A stretch of 54,818 nt of DNA, from positions 435-55,252 of the forward strand of contig DHPY01000106.1 of NCBI GenBank assembly GCA_002411015.1. The letters are read 5' to 3'. Position 1 is the stretch's first letter, and each line of letters opens with the position of its first letter. The stretch is from Armatimonadetes bacterium UBA5352 (GTDB lineage: Bacteria > Armatimonadota > Zipacnadia > Zipacnadales > UBA5352). Position numbers and translations under genes: made by a program. The notes under the pieces were generated by a model. That model did no database searches. It was not told the DNA's origin and saw only the letters and a list, made by a program, of their open reading frames with translations. Shown here one piece after another: positions 50,321 through 54,818 of this stretch.

Positions 50321-52117
50321 ATGCGCAGGTCCCGCGGCAGAAAGTTGATCGGGCAGATGCTCATCGAGAAGGGTCACATCACAGATGAGCAGCTCGAACA
50401 GGCGCTCGCGGCACAGGAGCAGAGCACGCAGCGCATCGGTGAGATTCTGATGGATCTTGGCTTCGTCGCGGAGGAGCCGCTCTACCAGACCCTCGCCGAG
50501 CAGATGAACGTTGGCTACATCAACCTCGAGAAGACAGCGGTTGATCCAAACGTAGCCACGCTCATCAGCCAGGACGTGGCGAAGCGCTACACAGCGATTC
50601 CAGTGGACCGTGGAGAGTTGGGCCGGATCAGGGTCGCAATGGCTGAACCGACCGACGTCATCGCGCTCGACGACCTGAAGATGCGTCTGCAAGTGACGGT
50701 CGAGCCGCTGCTGGCTCGGAGCGACGTCATCGACAGCACGATCGAGAAGGTCTACGCAGGCGCGCCGGCCGGTGGCGGCGGCGCCAGGGGCGGCGGTGGG
50801 GGCGCGCTCGGCGCCGCCGACTTCGGGATGAGCGACATGGCGGAGCTTGCGCAGTCCGTCCGCGACAGCGGGATGCTCGCCGCCGAAGAGGACGCAGGCG
50901 ATGAGTCGCGTATCGATACCGACCGCATCGCCGATGTCGCCGACGAGGCGCCAATCATCCGCATCGCCAAGGTCGTCATCCAGCGCGCTATCCAGGAACG
51001 GGGCTCAGACATCCACGTCGAGCCCGGCCGCGAGGGCGTCCGGATCCGCTACCGCATCGACGGTGTGCTGCACGAGATCCTCACCCTCCCCAAGTACGTC
51101 CATGCGCCACTAATCTCGCGTCTGAAGATCATGGCGAACATGAATATCGCCGAGCGCCGCGTGCCGCAGGACGGTCGCATCCACATCAGGCACGCAGGCG
51201 AGGACTTCGACCTGCGCGTCTCCACTATCCCGACCACCCTCGGCGAGAAGTGCGTCATGCGGATCCTGGACAAGCGCGGTATCATGCTGGGCCTCGAGAA
51301 CCTCGGGTTCTCGCCCGAGATGATGGTCACGATGGACCACCTCATCTCCCAGCCCAACGGCATGATCCTCTCGACGGGACCCACCGGAAGCGGTAAGACC
51401 ACAACGCAGTACTCGGTGCTCAACAAGATCAACGACGTCGAGACCAACATCATCACCATCGAGGACCCGGTTGAGTACCAAATCGACGGCATCAGCCAGG
51501 TCCACGTGAACCGAAAAGCCGGTCTGACCTTCGCGATCGCCCTGAAGTACTTCCTGCGGCAGGACCCTGACATCATCCTGGTCGGCGAGATCCGTGACCT
51601 GGAGACCTCGGAAATCGCGATCCAGGCCGCTCTGACCGGTCACCTTGTACTCAGTACGCTGCACACCAACGACGCGCCATCCACCGTCACGCGTATGATC
51701 GATATGGGCGTTGAGCCATTCCTCATCGCTTCCTCGGTCATCGCCTCGGTCTCCCAGCGCCTCGCGCGCAAGCTCTGCTCGAACTGCAAGGAACCCACCC
51801 AGCCCTCGCGCGACCAGCTCCTCGGCCTGGGCTTCGACCCCGACGCGCCGGAGAACCGCGACATCGTCTTCTACACCGGCCGCGGCTGCCCCGCCTGCCG
51901 CAATACCGGCTACAAGGGCCGCATAGGCATCTACGAAATGATGACGATGAACACGGAGATCCGCGAACTGATCGTCAAGCGCGCATCCGCCGACCAGATC
52001 AAGGAGGCCGCCCTGGCCAACGGGATGATTACCCTCGGTATGGACGCGCTGCGGAAGGCTATGGAGGGCATCACCGATATTGACGAGATCCTGCGCGTTG
52101 TCTCGACCGTCAGATAA
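50321..52117 (+). CDS. pilB: Type IV pilus assembly ATPase PilB (GspE family)
   Basis: This 598-residue hexameric ATPase powers pilus extension. An N-terminal MshEN/T2SSE_N domain (about 1-145, GQMLIEKGHITDEQLEQALA) is joined by a Gly-rich linker (about 147-162, GGGGARGGGGG) to the motor domain. Visible are the Asp-box region GSDIHVEPGREGVRIRYRID, Walker A GPTGSGKTTTQ, Walker B DIILVGEIRDLET, the His box LVLSTLHTNDAPST and the zinc-binding CSNC with CPAC. ATG 50321 is used; GTG 50312 lies inside the ribosome-binding region. It heads a pilB-pilT-pilC cluster. Confidence 0.95.
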   Translation: MRRSRGRKLIGQMLIEKGHITDEQLEQALAAQEQSTQRIGEILMDLGFVAEEPLYQTLAEQMNVGYINLEKTAVDPNVATLISQDVAKRYTAIPVDRGELGRIRVAMAEPTDVIALDDLKMRLQVTVEPLLARSDVIDSTIEKVYAGAPAGGGGARGGGGGALGAADFGMSDMAELAQSVRDSGMLAAEEDAGDESRIDTDRIADVADEAPIIRIAKVVIQRAIQERGSDIHVEPGREGVRIRYRIDGVLHEILTLPKYVHAPLISRLKIMANMNIAERRVPQDGRIHIRHAGEDFDLRVSTIPTTLGEKCVMRILDKRGIMLGLENLGFSPEMMVTMDHLISQPNGMILSTGPTGSGKTTTQYSVLNKINDVETNIITIEDPVEYQIDGISQVHVNRKAGLTFAIALKYFLRQDPDIILVGEIRDLETSEIAIQAALTGHLVLSTLHTNDAPSTVTRMIDMGVEPFLIASSVIASVSQRLARKLCSNCKEPTQPSRDQLLGLGFDPDAPENRDIVFYTGRGCPACRNTGYKGRIGIYEMMTMNTEIRELIVKRASADQIKEAALANGMITLGMDALRKAMEGITDIDEILRVVSTVR

Positions 52118-52181
52118 TGCGCCGGTCATGGCGCTATCATAGAGGCCGCGGCGAACAGCCGTGACCCCAGGAGGCCAGCTG

Positions 52182-53318
52182 ATGGCGACACAGGAGGCCG
52201 CACCCGCCAGGCGGAAGGTCAAGCCGGTACATGATGTGCACATTGACGAGTTGCTCGAACTCGTTGTCGAGCACAATGCATCCGACCTGCACGTCTCATC
52301 CGGACTCCCGCCGGTGCTGCGGATCGACGGCGAGCTGAAGAAGACACGCTACGAGGTGGTCTCGCCGGAGATCTCCCAGCGGATGATCTACGATATCCTC
52401 ACCGACGACCAAATCCAGCGTTTCGAGACCGATCTCGAACTCGACTGCGCCTACTCATTCCAGGACCTGGCCCGATTCCGCGTCAACGTCTACCGCGACC
52501 GCGGCACCGTCGCCTCCGCCCTGCGTCTCATCCCAAGGCGCATCCCGACGATCGAGGAACTGAACCTCCCGGACGTCGTACTCGACCTCTCGCGCCGCGT
52601 CCGTGGTCTCATCCTCGTTACCGGACCAACCGGTAGCGGCAAATCCACCACGCTCGCATCCATGATCAACCAGATCAACAGCGAGCGGGCCGAGCATATC
52701 ATCACGATCGAGGACCCGATCGAGTACCTGCACTCGCACAACAGATCAGTCATCAACCAGCGCGAGCTCGGGCAGGATACCCACACATTCAACAACGCTC
52801 TCCGGGCTTCCCTGCGCGAAGACCCCGACGTCATCCTGGTTGGTGAGATGCGCGACCTTGAAACCATCCAGTTGGCCGTGACATGCGCCGAAACCGGTCA
52901 CCTTGTCATGGCAACGCTTCATACCAACAGCGCGGCTGAGTCCGTTGACCGCATGATCGACGTCTTCCCGCCCGCGCAGCAGGAGCAGATACGCATCCAG
53001 ATCTCGAACAACCTGCAGGCGATCATGTCCCAGCAGCTCATGCGCAGGGCGGGCCAGCCCGGGCGAATCGCCGCGATCGAGGTCATGATTGCCAACTCCG
53101 CCATCCGCAACCTCATCCGTGAGGGTAAGACACACCAGATCACCTCGCACATTCAGACATCCGCGGGCGCCGGAATGCAGACGATGGACCAGGCGTTGCG
53201 CGATCTCTACCATGCCTCCATGATCACCTACGAGGATGCCATGCGGCGCGCGCAGAACCCGATCGAGTTGGAGAAGCTCATCCACGGCAGCTCGGAAGAG
53301 GAATCCGGCCGAGGGTAG
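52182..53318 (+). CDS. pilT: Type IV pilus retraction ATPase PilT
   Basis: This 378-residue ATPase drives pilus retraction, twitching and DNA uptake. HIDELLELVVEHNASDLHVS starts the PAS-like domain. Walker A is GPTGSGKSTTLASM, followed by the Asp box IEDPIEYLH, Walker B DVILVGEMRDLETIQLA and the His box MATLHTNSAAESVDRMIDVF. The AIRNLIREGKTHQI helix is characteristic of PilT rather than PilB. ATG 52182 follows AGGAGG; an earlier in-frame ATG lacks one. There are 64 nt between pilB and pilT, so they are co-transcribed. Confidence 0.95.
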   Translation: MATQEAAPARRKVKPVHDVHIDELLELVVEHNASDLHVSSGLPPVLRIDGELKKTRYEVVSPEISQRMIYDILTDDQIQRFETDLELDCAYSFQDLARFRVNVYRDRGTVASALRLIPRRIPTIEELNLPDVVLDLSRRVRGLILVTGPTGSGKSTTLASMINQINSERAEHIITIEDPIEYLHSHNRSVINQRELGQDTHTFNNALRASLREDPDVILVGEMRDLETIQLAVTCAETGHLVMATLHTNSAAESVDRMIDVFPPAQQEQIRIQISNNLQAIMSQQLMRRAGQPGRIAAIEVMIANSAIRNLIREGKTHQITSHIQTSAGAGMQTMDQALRDLYHASMITYEDAMRRAQNPIELEKLIHGSSEEESGRG

Positions 53319-53350
53319 GGCTGGAGGCGCCGCATCCCGCGCCGGCAGTC

Positions 53351-53384
53351 ATCTGCCTGCCCGGGGGGCCGCGGGCAGGCAGAT
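53351..53384 (+). terminator. Terminator-like hairpin between pilT and pilC
   Basis: Perfect 13-bp arms (ATCTGCCTGCCCG / CGGGCAGGCAGAT) with an 8-nt loop begin 32 nt after the pilT stop and are followed by TGTTAA. It probably ends or attenuates the pilB-pilT transcript ahead of pilC. Confidence 0.7.
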
Positions 53385-53476
53385 TGTTAAGGTTTGATGA
53401 AGTCCGTTTGGCACGGAGGATTTCTGACTATCCTGTATGAGGGGATCGCGAGTCCGCGGACGAGGAGTGGTCATAG

Positions 53477-54718
53477 ATGCCGACCTTCGCCTACACGGCT
53501 AAGGACAAGATGGGGCAGGAGGTGCAGAAGACTCAGGATGCGTCCTCCAAGGAGGCGCTGATCAAGTCCCTGCGCGACCAGGGCCTCTTTCCGACGAGCG
53601 TGGAGGAGCAGAAGACCTCAGCGCTCGCAAAGAAAGCTGCGGGGAAGTCATTCAAGTTTGGCTTCGGCAAACGCGTCGGTCTGAAGGACCTCTCGATCTT
53701 CTGCCGGCAGTTCGCCACCATGATCAACGCCGGTGTGTCTCTGGTCCGTTGCCTCGATGTTCTTGAGCAGCAGACCTCGAACGTGGGCCTCAAGGAGATC
53801 ATCCGCGACATCCAGATGGAAGTTGAGGGTGGCGCCACGCTCTCCAAGTCCATGGCGAAGTACCCAAGGGTCTTCAGCGAACTGGCGGTAGGTCTGGTCC
53901 GCGCCGGCGAGGTCGGTGGTGTGCTTGACGACACCCTCGAGCGCCTGGCGGTCTTCCTTGAGAAGGACCTCGAGCTTCGGCAGAAGATCAAGTCGGCCAT
54001 GACCTACCCGGTCCTGGTTCTGATCGTTGCCGTCGCTATCGTGAGCTTCCTGGTCATGTTCATCCTCCCGAAGTTCATGGCGCTGTTCCTTGAGCTCGGG
54101 ATGGAGGAGAGCGATTTCCCGGCCCCGACCCGAATCCTGATGCAGATCAGCAACTTCGCTCTGTCTAAGTGGTACCTGATGATCGGCATCGTGGTTGGTC
54201 TGTGGATCGCGATTGGCCGGATCAAACGGACGAAGACCGGGAAACGCTACTACGACACCATCACGCTCAAGGTCCCGGTTTTCGGCCCGCTGAACCACAA
54301 GATCGCTGTGTCGCGCTTCGCGCGCACGCTTTCGACGCTGCTGTCATCGGGCGTTCCAATCCTGCAGGCGTTCGAGACGGTGGCCGGAACGGTCGCCAAT
54401 GACGTTATCGCCGACGCGATCCTGCTCTCGCGTGCGAGTATCCGCGAGGGAGACACGATTGCGGACCCGTTGGCAGAGAGCAAGATGTTCCCGCCGATGG
54501 TCGTGCAGATGATCACGATCGGTGAGGAGACGGGGCAGCTTGACAGCATGCTGGAGAAGGTCGCGGTCTTCTACGAGCGCGAGGTCGACGCGGCGGTTGA
54601 GAGCCTTACGGCGGCGATCGAGCCTATCATGATCGTCGTCCTGGGCTTCATCGTCGGTTTCATCGTCATCGCGATGTTCCTGCCGCTGATCGGTGTCATT
54701 CAGAACCTGAGCCAGTAG
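53477..54718 (+). CDS. pilC: Type IV pilus inner-membrane platform protein PilC (type II secretion F family)
   Basis: This 413-residue polytopic inner-membrane protein couples PilB and PilT to pilin polymerisation. It has two T2SSF domains, each with cytoplasmic helices and membrane segments: LKDLSIFCRQFATMINAGVS with YPVLVLIVAVAIVSFLVMFI, then SRFARTLSTLLSSGVPILQA with IMIVVLGFIVGFIVIAMFLP. The start MPTFAYTAKDKMGQEVQ is typical. The ATG follows GAGGAGTGG. It lies 158 nt after pilT, across a strong hairpin, so it may have its own weak promoter. The downstream hairpin suggests it ends the cluster; further pilin genes may lie beyond the window. Confidence 0.95.
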   Translation: MPTFAYTAKDKMGQEVQKTQDASSKEALIKSLRDQGLFPTSVEEQKTSALAKKAAGKSFKFGFGKRVGLKDLSIFCRQFATMINAGVSLVRCLDVLEQQTSNVGLKEIIRDIQMEVEGGATLSKSMAKYPRVFSELAVGLVRAGEVGGVLDDTLERLAVFLEKDLELRQKIKSAMTYPVLVLIVAVAIVSFLVMFILPKFMALFLELGMEESDFPAPTRILMQISNFALSKWYLMIGIVVGLWIAIGRIKRTKTGKRYYDTITLKVPVFGPLNHKIAVSRFARTLSTLLSSGVPILQAFETVAGTVANDVIADAILLSRASIREGDTIADPLAESKMFPPMVVQMITIGEETGQLDSMLEKVAVFYEREVDAAVESLTAAIEPIMIVVLGFIVGFIVIAMFLPLIGVIQNLSQ

Positions 54719-54749
54719 TCGCACACTGCGGTGCGGATGAAGTAGTGTC

Positions 54750-54777
54750 TCGGCGGCCGGTATGAACCGGCCGCCGA
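54750..54777 (+). terminator. Terminator-like hairpin after pilC
   Basis: A 12-bp perfect stem (TCGGCGGCCGGT / ACCGGCCGCCGA) with an ATGA loop begins 31 nt after the pilC stop. There is no T-run. The last bases of the window after it (a short TTGCTGCCG repeat) show no gene I can support. Confidence 0.55.
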
Positions 54778-54818
54778 ACCGTGCTCGTCCGCAACCGCCG
54801 TTGCTGCCGTTGCTGCCG

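Noticed and set aside
53390..53440. Possible sigma-54 promoter upstream of pilC (TGGCAC followed by ATTTCT)
   Set aside because: The -24 half resembles the consensus, but the -12 half lacks TTGC at the right distance, so it is not supported. A sigma-70 reading is also weak.
54796..54818. Short TTGCTGCCG repeat at the right window edge
   Set aside because: Only two copies are visible and it is cut by the window end; too short to call a repeat array or CRISPR.
1..54818. tRNA, rRNA, CRISPR, transposase, integrase or phage genes
   Set aside because: I looked for characteristic protein motifs, regular direct repeats and the GTTCGA-type T-loop and found none I could support.

Overview
The window is GC-rich, gene-dense bacterial chromosome with Shine-Dalgarno-led genes and many 1-8 nt gene overlaps. 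Gene content points to an anaerobic or microaerophilic Terrabacteria-type lineage, most plausibly an Armatimonadota-like bacterium. The reasons are the DUF4838, URO-D-like and amidohydrolase sugar-degradation genes beside a Firmicutes-like housekeeping cluster, the YtxH and VanW proteins, ferredoxin-linked 2-oxoacid oxidoreductase and a His-type (sulfide-using) Thi4. This placement is inference; no rRNA is present.

Layout. 1-5.9 kb (+): the end of an unknown gene, an exported DUF4838 protein, an M48 protease with TPRs, tyrS and a YtxH protein, closed by a perfect palindromic terminator. 6-12.1 kb (-): an alpha/alpha-toroid-like protein with a URO-D-family enzyme, then trxB with a lipoprotein M48 protease. 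12.2-13.6 kb: a decayed DUF4838 gene, truncated exactly against obg. 13.6-35.2 kb (-): a very long co-directional block. It reads Trm112-like protein, glycosyltransferase, O-antigen-ligase-like protein, aroQ, pepQ, efp, accB, prepilin, accC, DUF2273-like protein, nusB, xseA, xseB, dxs, TPR protein, nadK, recN, korDABC, a translin-family protein, then rplU-rpmA-obg from its own promoter and attenuator-like leader. The aroQ-pepQ-efp-accBC-nusB-xseAB-dxs-nadK-recN core resembles the Bacillus gene order, with several members missing.

35.3-37.7 kb (+): promoter, TPP riboswitch, thi4 and a D-threonine-aldolase/D-serine-dehydratase-like enzyme. 37.7-39.5 kb: a Tat-exported metallophosphoesterase divergent from a formylglycine-generating-enzyme-like protein. 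39.5-41.8 kb (-): three translationally coupled amidohydrolase paralogues. 41.9-48.1 kb (-): an exported Met/Pro/Gly-rich protein, a VanW protein, an HxlB-like SIS isomerase and a double-domain M16 protease. 48.3-54.8 kb (+): comF, a broken GH51 arabinofuranosidase gene, and the type IV pilus motor cluster pilB-pilT-pilC with a strong promoter.

Most interesting points: an AccB whose biotin-accepting lysine is arginine; a translin-family protein in a 2-oxoacid oxidoreductase operon; recurrent intergenic hairpins followed by a CTTCATGTACG-like motif; a shared GAACCTCCCG leader element that can mask a ribosome-binding site; a probable ATC start codon that restores a perfect Tat signal; and two pseudogenes of glycan-degrading families. 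I found no CRISPR array, insertion sequence, phage, tRNA or rRNA, and no convincing new multi-gene defence or mobile system.
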